Of a DNA stretch of 64,000 nt, positions 47,119 through 58,300 are shown in pieces (within the stretch, counting starts at the first letter, position 1; every line of letters starts with the position of its first letter). This stretch comes from Cyclospora cayetanensis. Its lineage: Eukaryota > Apicomplexa > Conoidasida > Eucoccidiorida > Eimeriidae. The position numbers and the translations under genes were made by a program. The stretch spans positions 124,001 to 188,000 of the forward strand of contig NW_020312103.1 in NCBI RefSeq assembly GCF_002999335.1, read 5' to 3'. The notes under the pieces were generated by a model. The model had not been told where the DNA came from. It saw nothing but the letters and a program-made list of their open reading frames with translations, and made no database searches.

Positions 47119-50100
47119 CCCAGTTGTAGTTGAGCGATATACAAAGATTCCTTCAGCCTACTGAACCAGGAGGGAATGGATCACTCAGTAAGCTTGTAAG
47201 CATCCGTAGAATCCGCTTCTGCTCCAGTTGATCATTGTAAAAAGCTCTGGATGGAAGGAATATTCGGTACGTGGGTAGAGATCCCAGAGGTTGGGGGGTT
47301 AACTGAAGAAGCCACTGGAGAGTGCTTTTATTAAGAAGCCGTCCAGTGGATTTTTAAGTAGAACGATTGGCCACTCTGTGTTGTGTTGACAATGATGGAG
47401 AAGTCACACGTTGGAGCCGACTTGAAGCCCTCGTTGGGTAGATTGGCTTTGCATTTGTCGAAGATGCTTGAACTTCTACTGTAGATTTAAAGGCGATGGG
47501 GCAGTCAAATGGCCAACGAGGCACTTGGGAAATCTCAGAAAGTTTCAGCTGAACCGGTGTGCCACGAGGAAGTTTTCAGTGACAGTGGTGTGAGCCAGGA
47601 CTGCAGTCGTTTGTGCCGGATGTTCTTAATAAAGCGTTTAAAAGGTGCTCTGTGATGTACTATTGTGGAAGAGAGTGCGTGGCCACATGCAGTGGAGTTT
47701 GGAAGAGCGTTCCCGCTGGATTCCCTGCTCACCGGTTCTACCTCTAGAGCATCCTGGAGTCCTGACAGTTGGCCAGCTTCCCACTTCCCAGCCTTCCCGA
47801 ATTTTTGTCTCCACCTTTCCTGCAATGTAAATTCATTACGGTTAAAGCTATTTTGTTCTCTTTCTATTGGAGCCTTTTGGCAGTGTATAGCCCTTCCCCA
47901 TTGCCTCCTTGTGGCACAGAATTACGGGCACTCACAGCGAGCAAGTGCTTTGGAGATATGCTCGGCCGGTTGGTGATGCGCCTCACTTTGAACGCCATTG
48001 GAAGAGAGAGGAACACTCATCGTTACATGTTTACTGGGTGTATAAGCACTTCAATAATGAGTTTATCCATGCAGCGGTGGTCGTCTACCTGCAGGAATCA
48101 CTACGATTCTGGACTTTATACAGCTTTGGTAAAGGCTGAAAAGTTGAAGCAAAAGAATCTAGCAGCATACACACATTTCGGAAATAATTAAACTGTTCTA
48201 GCAAAAGCCACAACGTAGACCAGTGGTTGCTCTATCTGTGGGTTATCTCGGATCTACCTGGAGTAGCTCGTCAGGTGGTCACAGGTGCCCTTGCTTTCTC
48301 TAGCTCAAAAGGCTAAGCCAAGTCGGTTATTAGGACCAGTGGATGCTGGTGCTCTGTCGACTTACCCTAGCCTGCATTCTATGTGTAACGCTCGATCTAG
48401 GATATCCGTAGCGTGACGCAATACTCCCGACCAGCGATAAACTCACTAAATATTTTCCCTCCAAATGCCTTTCTTCCCTGTGCTCGATCCTCAGAGTTGT
48501 TCACAAAGGAAACAAGGTGCGCGTGTCTTAGCTGTACCTTCCGAACACTCCGCGCATCCATAGGCACACTACGTGTAGCGCATCAGGATGTGACACCGTA
48601 CTTTACCGTATCGAGATAACACCACTCTGCGACACATCTGATTCGAAAGGCCAAACCGATTAGCCAATTCTTCACTAGGCCTTATTCAATATAGGTAGTG
48701 TGGTGCAGAGTGCTTGAATGTAGCTTAGCGAGCAAAGCCAAGGTGGGTGAAGAGCTAAAAAGAGATGGAATCCAAGGTGCCTAGAAGCCCCGTACACCCC
48801 TCCCTGAGCGATTATCATGTGCTTCCCTTAGGAAAAAGTAAATCATATGATTTGGAATAGCAAACGCATGCAAGAATCGAAAGAACTACACCGACACGAC
48901 TGGGATCAGCGGTGTCACGCTGTTTGGCGGGTAAAAATAGCGCAGCGGAGAAACGAAAGGCATCCCACGCAGGCTGCGGCGCAGGGAAAGGGGCTCTAGG
49001 CGAGAAAGCCGCGGCTAGAAACCCACTACGGGTCAAACTTGACCTGATACATTGTCAATAGTTTCGAGCGTTGCTTGGCAGTGGATATAGGTGCATTTGT
49101 TATCCGAGGACACGGTGCAAAATTGCAGCCTCCCTGTCCACTTATTAGCGCAGTGCGAATTACTCGGCCTTGCGATTGTGGCAGAACGCAGTGGTTGGCA
49201 AGGTTACTTTAGGTAACTGGTGCCTCAAATCGTATTTGGGCCGTACCAGCATAGTCCATAGCTGCCATGGTGGACCCGTGCACCGGAGCATTTTATGTGT
49301 GCCATTGTGGCCAACAGATGGCAGCATGCGGCCACAGCTGCGCGCAGTGGAGGTTAATGTACATGGAGGTGCTAGGAGGAAGCGCTTCCTGCTCTTCCTT
49401 ATTTCGTCTACAGAGAAGGGCCTAGATTCAATACATCAAGAAGGTGGGGCAGAGTCTTCATGCGGGCGGCTCAGCAGAGCAGGCAGGGCACACGCTTCTC
49501 AGAATGTATCCCTCCCTCAAATGCTCCGCATTCAGTCTTTTATCAGGGAGTTCAAGTGGGGTATCAGCCGAGCAACAGTGAGAGTGGGCAAAGCTCAGAT
49601 ATTTCGCCACGCTGATAAATAATTACTAGTTGCGAGCAAACTGGCCACTTGCTGGAGGTCCACCACACCGTAGCGATCTAGTTCTTGGGTCAGCCCGCAG
49701 CTGCATTCCATGCTATTAGAAGAGCCTTCAGCATGGGAAGGAGGCTCAGCGGCAGGCGGATTATTTTTGTAGGCTTGACAAAGTGCAGATATTGCCAAGC
49801 ACATTTAGGCACTCCGAAGTGTCAAAATGTGGCGTTTGTGCGTTAGCATGAGGCCCCTGAACAAGGTCAGTCTGGAGCAGTAGGTATAACACCAATAGCA
49901 AACCACTCGACATTTGAGTTCAGGAACGTTGTCCTACAAAAACCCTTTTGCCCTTTCGACAAGCGGAAACGGCGTTCCACACTTGCATTCGCAAACTCGA
50001 GTAAACTTTTATGGGGTCTGACACTACTAATGCCACAGATGAACTGCAACGATCAATTAATCAGGACATGTTTTCAAAGAAGGGCTAAAAGGCTGTCTAC

Positions 50101-50349
50101 ATGAACAGAGTCGTAGTATACAGCTGAAACATTCAAGGGCACCCATAGTATCTACGGCTGCACTTGAGCTGCTGTGGAACAAGCAGTCGTGTGTGACGAG
50201 CAGCAAGTGTTTGTTCCTCCTGTGAACAGTGTGGGATATAGTGTTGTGGTTGCTGGATTTGAGCGGGATCTGGAAACAGCTGAAACTGCAATCGCAAGGA
50301 CGCCGCGTAAGTCTACGAACTTCCATCTAACGACCAAACTTTCTTTCCT
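47119..50349. other. Gene-poor region upstream of the gypsy relic
   Basis: No intact gene. An ORF at 49170-49622 (+, 150 codons) shows no recognisable motif and could be gag or RT debris of the downstream element. A dispersed repeat copy lies at 48684-48740. Confidence 0.45.
48684..48740 (+). repeat. Dispersed repeat copy 2
   Basis: The sequence begins TTCAATATAGGTAGTGTGG, followed by CAGAGTGCTTGAATGTAGC and TTAGCGAGCAAAGCC. It closely matches 62960-63012 and, less well, 10320-10376, in the same orientation. Confidence 0.6.
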
Positions 50350-52068
50350 GTTCTTGCTCAAGTCCCTGACACTTGCACTGATGTACTTGGAAAAGAAGAG
50401 TCTGTGATCTGGACAGAGAAGGCTGATGCCATAGCGAAAATGCTTATCGGTGACCTAACACCTTCTCCCACACACTGCCCGATCGGATGTCATCGACTCC
50501 TAGCAACCAGGTCTGTTGACATCGCGGTAGATGCTAAAATTTGCTATGAGCCAAAGGGTTCTCCAAAGCATCAAGTCATCAAGCACTCACTGAAAACGAG
50601 CAGTGGCCTTCTCCGCTAAATGGGGTGATTTATTGGTATGGTGGAACACGAAAATGCTACCACTGTTTATGAGTGTCACTTCACCGTTGGGCGGCCAATA
50701 GCCTTGAATGTACCTGAAGAAGAGTTTCAGGATGCTAATAATCCTGAAGCTTCAAATTGGCTGAAACACGTTTTGCTATGCGACTTTATGGTGAAATGCT
50801 TTAAGGGCATCGCCAACCTTTGTCGGTGAACCCTGTAGCGACGCGATTTATTTTATGCAGAGCGACCGCTCTTTTCTGTGTTGGTTCACGATTTCTGTCA
50901 ACAGTGGGTGCGTTCTCTTGACACCCATGCATCTAGTCAAACTCCAAAAGGCGAAGAGGATGAAGAATTATCACGTGGGAATGAACTACAGTAGGTGGAA
51001 ACAAGGCGGGGGCTTCGTCGCTCGCACACTTCGGCTTCGCTCCGCAGCGCCGCATTGCTCAAATCAAGTGATCCTTTTATCAAGCCATAGTAATTTTCCC
51101 ACCATAGTGAAATAGCTCCCACGGTCCTCATGGTGACCTGGGATGTGCCCCGCAAAAGAGGAGAATGCACTACCATACTTGGAACAGTAAGCAGCTGGAT
51201 CCGTGCAGTTTTTCTGAACCCGTCATTTTGCAAAGCCTCAAGTTCGTGGAAAGGAGTTGGACTTATCTCCTAATGGACACTTTCGTTGAACTGTAGGAGG
51301 TCAAGGCTCACGAGGTCACCTGTCGACACACAGCAAAGGAGCCCCTTTTCCCCTTGCTTTAGCTCTGCCATGGCTCAGGAATTCGTTCAGTTGTTCTTGC
51401 CTCATATTCAAATGCCCTACAAGTTTTACGGGGTACCGTTACTATTATATAGTCTCGAAGCTCGTCAGTGCGTTCCGTGTGGCTCGATGACCCTCTGCAC
51501 TTCGATCTCAAAATAACCCTGCAAGCCACCTAGAGGCAGATGGACACATAGAGCGTACCACCTGCACTCTCCTGCAGCAATGCAATATTTGGCAGTCTGC
51601 GCTAGCCGAAAATTCAACTATTCACCTCGTTTTTATTCCTCATGTTTAGTGGGCCTATTAGGTGAGGGTACACTCGTCCATCCGCTGCTGTCCAGCGTCC
51701 TTGCTCTATCTGAGGACCCGATCTCCCATCTGCGCCGGCAATTAGGAGTTCATGATCAGCAGGCACCCATAGCAGCGCAGGGATTCAAGGAACAGTTGGG
51801 TAGTGCACGTGAATGTATGCGCAGGGCTCTAGACGCGCAAGCAGGGAATCGTGATAAGCGACGGTCATCAGTGTGTTTTGCGTTTGAAGAGTTGATTCTG
51901 ATGGATTGGCAAGCTTTACGAGTTGCTTCAGAAGGTGGCCAGAACAGCAAGCTCGCGGCCAGCTGGCTAAGATTTTTCGCGTTTCTACCACGGTTCAATG
52001 CACTGTGCTACCCTACCGATTACACTAAAAGTGGACGTGCCATGAAAACATTGATACTGGATTCCTGA
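50350..52068 (+). pseudogene. Degenerate Ty3/gypsy pol (RNase H and integrase), copy B
   Basis: Different frames read successive pol segments in the right order. ESVIWTEKADAIAKMLIG matches the post-RT FxWTxECxxAFxxLK block. LLATRSVDIAVDAK recalls the RNase H FxLxTDASxxAxGA strand with its Asp changed. NWLKHVLLCDFMVKCFKG corresponds to RWLxxLxxFDFxVxxxKGK. Then comes a core remnant (VKAHEVTCRHTAKEPLFP), HLEADGHIERTTCTLLQQ for HPQTDGQTERVNRTLEQ, and a long C-terminal frame (51580-52068) with SARECMRRALDAQAGNRDKR and FEELILMDWQALR. Stops and frame changes separate the blocks, so the element is dead. No LTR boundaries were found. Confidence 0.65.
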
Positions 52069-52429
52069 GTAAGTTATGAAGTTCCCCGAATAATTATCAG
52101 AGTGTTACAGGCTAGGGACCTAGTGACCTGCGTGACAGCGGGGGATCGACAATGAGCAGCAGAGGTGCTGAATTCTTTTGATTACTCGAGCTTTCAGTGG
52201 AGTGACGGGCGCCAATCAGAGTGCCTGGCTAAGGAGCAGCTGCGGATTTTTTTGAGGCCGCGCGTAGCTCACTACGCTGGTTGCAGCAACTGTTCCACTC
52301 TTGTTTATCGATAATTGTCCTATCCCAACGCAGGCTCTGCCTAAAATTACTACCTTCAACTATGAATAGCTTTTCAAAGAGTTTCTAAATATCATTGTAA
52401 AGGTGTTTCCTACACTCAGGTCTAGGCCC

Positions 52430-52560
52430 AGGCAGTTTCAGGTATGTTGTCTTCACAGTCCAGCTGATGTGTCTCTAAGACTTGGAAGTCGACTGTGCTG
52501 TATGCACCGACTGCATCTGCATGCAAAAATTGCTCGCTGAGGCGCGGAGGCACACAAAAA
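52430..52560 (-). pseudogene. Retroelement protease-like relic (minus)
   Basis: Reads PPRLSEQFLHADAVGAYSTV followed by DFQVLE. It is clearly related to the plus-strand relic at 63345-63430 (PPRFVDQYLHASAIDTCSMV followed by NFAVPE). The shared pattern matches a retroviral-type aspartic protease xxLHALIDTGSxxNF, with the Asp-Thr-Gly lost here. It is a fragment only. Confidence 0.4.
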
Positions 52561-55359
52561 CAAGTGTATATTTTGGTTTCCTCAAGACCTTTCGGCTTCC
52601 TATGTCTTACGCTCGCAGGTGGCCCACACATTTTAGCGCTCTGAAGACAGGTGGCCACTGCGCCATCGCGGTCATGTCGCTCTGAACCCTTATTAGTTTC
52701 TGGCCAAATATTGCCCCGTTTTTTCCATTTATTTCTCTCTACCATTGCATGCCCAATTTGCTCTTCTGGTTGGCCCTGTTTTTCGCGTTTCGATGTGATT
52801 GAGGAGGGGCGAAAGGCCGATAACTTTATCTCACATGCATGTAAGGGGTATCAATTGTGAAGTGCGGAATACAGGGGCGTGTGTCTTAAAATGGACGAGG
52901 GAAGGCTGCCAAAGTGTAGCGGGCTAGGGCCCATTCCGCCGGTTTCACTGCTTTAATCATATCTTATAACAAAACTGATAGTAAACAAAATAATTGCTTC
53001 GGTTTTTCGTATATCATGTGTTCCTGCAGAGTACGATTAGCTCCATACGACGTACTGTTGTGTGCGTTGGCACTGCGACTAGGTATAAATGCGCCGAGTT
53101 CTTATAGAATGTAGTGTTACACATCTCAAGTGCTCATTTCCTGCCATCTGGGGAGCTCTAAGGTCCAAAGGCAGGAATGGGAAGACCTTTTTTAAAAGCA
53201 CTCAACGACTTGCAACAGGTAGCTTGGATTGGGTCCGGAACCACGTATCTTTCTAAGGTAATCTTCGTAAAAGATTTACATTTTTTTAGCCGTTTCAGGA
53301 TATTATTAACACAAAATAGCTTTTCAAGGTCCTTGAATCGCCGTGAAAGGCGTGCTGTAAGCACTATTACATACAAAAGATGCTCTGCATGCTAATAGCT
53401 TGCAAAGGCACAAAGAGGCAGAAAAAAAGGCTTTGCACGCATAGAGCAATTAGGGGAAAGCATATAATCTAAGCATTTTTCTCCGATTGCGCGCTAATCT
53501 CCCGCTGTTAGATCAACAAAGGAATTCACCCTGGCTGTGAACAAGGCTGAAAAAATGAAAAAGGCGTAAATACATTTGCTAGCTAGCTGCTTGGGTAATG
53601 GAACGGCACTGAAAATTACGGGGCTAACGGGGAAGCTATTATCACGAAGCCTTTATTTAGCCTAGAGGCAACCGTGCATGCAAACAGCACAGCAATCGAT
53701 CACCAAGCAGGCTTTAAATGTTAGATTTTATGACTTTGGCTACTTTCTCGAGCCATCGAATCATTTAATGTAACGAAGTATTTTTCTAATTTGTGCTTTG
53801 AGGCTTGCCTTGGAGGCGTGCAGCAGGCGTTCCAGTAAGCGTTAAAACGTGGTAGATAATATTTCCGAAGGTGCCTTTGTGGAATGTTCGCATTAAATTC
53901 ATAGCTTAAAATGGCTCGGTCTTTCTTGGGGCAGAGCCTGCGTGGATATTTGGGAAGGTTGAGTAGAGTGGTCATGAGATATCCACATGCGCGCGCTCAG
54001 CCAGCATTGAAGACCCTTCATACTCCACTAGAGTGAAGAGGTTTGGGATAGCAGTAGAACTCACTGGCTAGTAACAACCGAGGTAAAAGCTGTCGGGAAA
54101 CCCGGGAACTGTGGCCGGAGGCAGGATGATGGCAGAGAAAGTAACTTGTCCCAGTTATGGAAGGTCTGTGTAGTCGAGCCTATAAGGCACTTTTAAGGAA
54201 CTTTCAACGAGGTTTGAGCACTTTTGGTAGACTTCCAGGTAGCCTGAAGACATTAGCGTGACTCACTAGGGCAGTGCCCGTTTGAGTGAGAACTGGATTG
54301 CTAGTGTTAGACAAGATCTGATAGACTATTTTTACTGAACTTATATTTATATATTCCAAATGCTAAATTACAACAGTACGTGACCCCTTTCGCACCACAG
54401 CCGTACGCCTGCTTCAAGTGGCGGCTGAGACCATGGACTACGTGCGAGAACATTCCTGTCAAATTCTGCAGCTCCACGCGTCTTCAAATTTAATTTTTGT
54501 ACGTTTGCCGTATACATGGCACCAGCAGACAGGGGCAATGATGCCACAAAGCTATGCGGTCGGCCCGTACTATTGCTGCAGTTGGGGACCAAGTCACTTC
54601 TTCTAATTCTTAGCTACGCGATCACGAGTTCAACTGCAGCTTCCGGTGGCAAAGAGAACAAGACTAGATGCTATGCTCGGACACTGAGAAAAGACCCAAT
54701 ATCTGGCGTTGAATCAGTTTTCAGAAGGCCATACCGGGAAAGGAGCTTTCTAGAACACCCAGCCACCAAGCTGCGGTTGGCTTAACAAACACACAAACAC
54801 CAGAACCAGAAGTTTCACTACTGCGCTCGTAGCTTAGGGCTTCTGATGGCTGGGTAGTCCGCAGGCCGATGAGCATAAGTTTATTAGCTGGCGCTGTATT
54901 GGGCTGGATGTTGAAGCCGCAAGGCGGCCCTAAAATTGGGATGAAGGCGGATTCCACACACAGTCCCGGCTCCATAGTAGATGGAGGCTTCGGCACGTCG
55001 TGGCACTTTGTGCTGAAGGCTTCACCTGTGTGCTCCGCGGGTAATCTCAGGAATATTGATTGTAATTGGTAGAGTACTGCGGCACACTAGAGCTTACTGA
55101 AGACGAGGCTCTTGCTGGCATTTAATCTTCCTGACAGGCAGTGCTTTGATGGACTGTTGCATGAGTCGGAGGTGAGCTGCGGATGTAGCGCAGGACACGC
55201 TGAAAAGTTTCTCCTCTTCTTCATTCTGAAGCGCATAGGAGCCGTGCCAGTGGTAGCTACTTTCTTGAGATCTCTTGCATACTCTACCTCATTTGAGAAC
55301 CTAAAAGTGATGCCGAAATTTTGTCCCTTTCCAGACAGGAAGACGAAAGCCTTCGTCGG
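52561..55359. other. No supported gene; probable decayed repeats
   Basis: Short ORFs only. A TATA-like GGTATAAATGCG at 53080-53092 is the sole promoter-like element noticed, and it has no gene attached. Confidence 0.4.
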
Positions 55360-58300
55360 TGATGGCTGAGCAGCTCTCCGAACCCCTCTTTCCAGTTGAT
55401 ACGGGAAATGGTGTGGTACAACGAACATTTGATTCGTGGCTGGACACAAGAGATACTTCTCAACTCAAATACAATGAACTTGCAAAGGAAGCTGCACTGT
55501 GGTATGGAGCCACAACGGAAAGATTCCGCAGAGGTTGATGGGAAGCCACAACTAGCCTAAAAATCCTGAGTAGTCCAGTGCTCCAGAGGCCGAACAGACT
55601 GCAGAGAGGACCTAACAAGCAAAAATTCGAGGCAGGATACAGCTGGGACAACAGCCGACAACATGAAAGCAGAGGGCTGCCGGGGTGTCAGATACACATA
55701 GAAATGGGATGGGGGACAGCCCCCACACAAGAAGTTCGACATTGTGCTTCTATAGACTGACATCGGCTACTGATCCACAAAGTGACCGAATGAGAGCTTT
55801 GGGGCACCAAAAAAGGGTGGTGAGTGCCTGAAATGCGGGGGCTTGGGGCAATGGGCAACGTTGTACCCAATTCAGTCTCAACAGGAGAACGCTAATTGGG
55901 GCTCGAGGGTCAGGAAGACAAAGCCACGCAAAGGAAATGACAAGGCCTAGGTCTCGGGGTTGAGCGATCCTGGTTAAATGGGGGGCCGTGGAAGCAGACA
56001 TTTAATACAATGGTTACCGGGGAATCCTCTTAAACGCCGAGCTAGTCACCCCCCAAGCACACCAGGACTTGAGACTGCTACGCTGTCCCATTTCAAGCAA
56101 CTGTCAGCAACCCGGAACACACAGGTGAGAGCAATGCTCAAGTAGCCCTATGACAAACCGATGGAGAAGACTATAGATTAGGCCACGAAGCAACAAAACA
56201 GACGAGCACATTAACGCCGCTACGAGGAAGTCAGCCACCAGATAGACACTTGGTAGAGACGCCAGGGCTCTGCACTAGGTTTCAGCGAAGAGAATTAATG
56301 GACTCCGACGCTTCAAATTTCTGGCTTGAGTAAATCCTCTGGCTTGGCGTAGAAGCTGCAAATCTGTTCTTTGCAGAGGTTGATCCTCAAAGCATCCCCG
56401 GACACGCTGTTCCAAGCGAGACCTCGATATCCTAAAAGCCGTTTTAGCGGTCTGCAGACAAAAGGGACAGACAAGCAGCTTTTAACCAAGAAACAATCCT
56501 GCCATATTAAGAAAGGATGGCAATGAATGCTCAAGTGGGCCTTCAACGAGGAGGAAAAATTCATGGTCATTTAAGAAAGTGCAACATTGGAGAAGAGATT
56601 AATGAAAATCACATACATAGACAGTGGGTATATACCGACCGCAGCACAGGACTAGAGCTGGAAGAGGAGAACACAAAACGGAACGAGGCGAAGGAGGTGA
56701 TTGTTGATGAGGCTAGAGGCGCACCACAATGTACGGATTGATGGTTCAAGGTAAGACGAGCAGAAAGAAAGTGATGTGGAGCGACCCAGAGGAGAGGAGT
56801 TGGGGTTTCCATCGGGGAAGCCGTTAGACACACAACTGGAGCTGCAGAAGACGAGAGCCAAATATGGGCCTTGACCAGGCGAGCCCTAGAATACAGACCC
56901 TAGAAGGAGGCCTTGTGGGTTTTTGGCAGACGAATACCCTTTTTCGTGGTTATCAGTTGATTTAGATGGCAAGGGCCCTTTGCATGCGCTGCTTGCCAGG
57001 GGCCAGAGGCAAAAGGTTTAGACTTTGGCCGGCACAGAAGCCAGCAGATAGTGTTTCGCGCAATGCCTGATCGCAGGCATGGCGATTGACACCACTAAGC
57101 TCAATCCCGACATCTCCTATTGATTCCGATGATGTATCCTTTGGTTCTGAGCATGTTGTATTCTCAGTAAGCACAGAGCCACCGCGACTTCCTGGCTGCT
57201 CAAGTGCCGCATACTATACACCCTACAGCTGAATTTGGCTTTTTGCCGGGAACGAGTCGGCTGGGAGATCAGGCAGTGAGCTTTGTAGGTCCTGAGTGAT
57301 GACTTACTCCACTTGCTGTACTGCGGTTAAGCGGCAGCGAGATATGGCAAGCAATAGGCGATGGTCAAGAAGTAGAAGAAGTGGAGTACAGATCCACGTT
57401 TTCAACACCCCGCCTGATGGTGGTGGACGTTAAACGGGCAGGAGCACAGCAGGCGACGATTCAAACCCCTAAAACACTAGTATCAACAAACAGGATTATT
57501 CGGGAGGTGCACATACATCGTCGCCGTCAATAAAAAAAACCTGATGATGGTGACGAGCGAGCCGAGGCTGCAGATGACCGACACAGCGCGATAGACTAAG
57601 TTAAAAGGTAACGTCGCATATTTTGAAGAAGGGAGGAGATAGGGAAGTCTGCACCCAAGGAAGTGTGGCGAGCAGGAGTGTCTTTGGAAGAATGGATAGC
57701 TGGTGAGGCGCGCTACTCTACAGAATCAAGAAATTGAATGCTGTGTCTTTACAGTCATCTGTATGCGGTTGAAGTACCCCGAGCTTGCCGCATGGGAGGG
57801 TCATCAAACACACAAGTACATTACTTCCAGGAATGATACCAAACACAGGGGGCCCTTTATCGTCTAGGTTACATACCAATCCTAGAACACCCGAATAGCA
57901 AAATATTAAATATCCTTGCATCCTTGTCTTTCGCCGTTCCCTTTGTGATCTTGGCAAAAAATGACGCCTCTGGTACTGCAGCACTACCAAATGGCAAGTA
58001 ACCACTAGGAACTCCACACATGAGGATATGCTTCGCATACCTGGCATCCACAACTTGGGCGGTGCTATACACGATGCACTGCCCCTAGATAGTTACTTCG
58101 ACCAGGATGAAGCAGAGGATTCACAAAAAATGGATGGCACCGATAGATCACTGCAAGACTGCATTTTGCGTACCTTTTGGGGGCTGGAATGCCTTCAAGG
58201 TCATTCGCTTCCCTTTACGAGTTGTTCCACTTACACATCAAGCTCTCATAATTTCATTTATGAAACTTGAGACCGCCCGAAGATTAATCATCTATCTAGA

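Noticed and set aside
49170..49622. 150-codon plus-strand ORF
   Set aside because: No motif of any family; it lies in retroelement-rich sequence and is probably debris, so it is not called as a gene.
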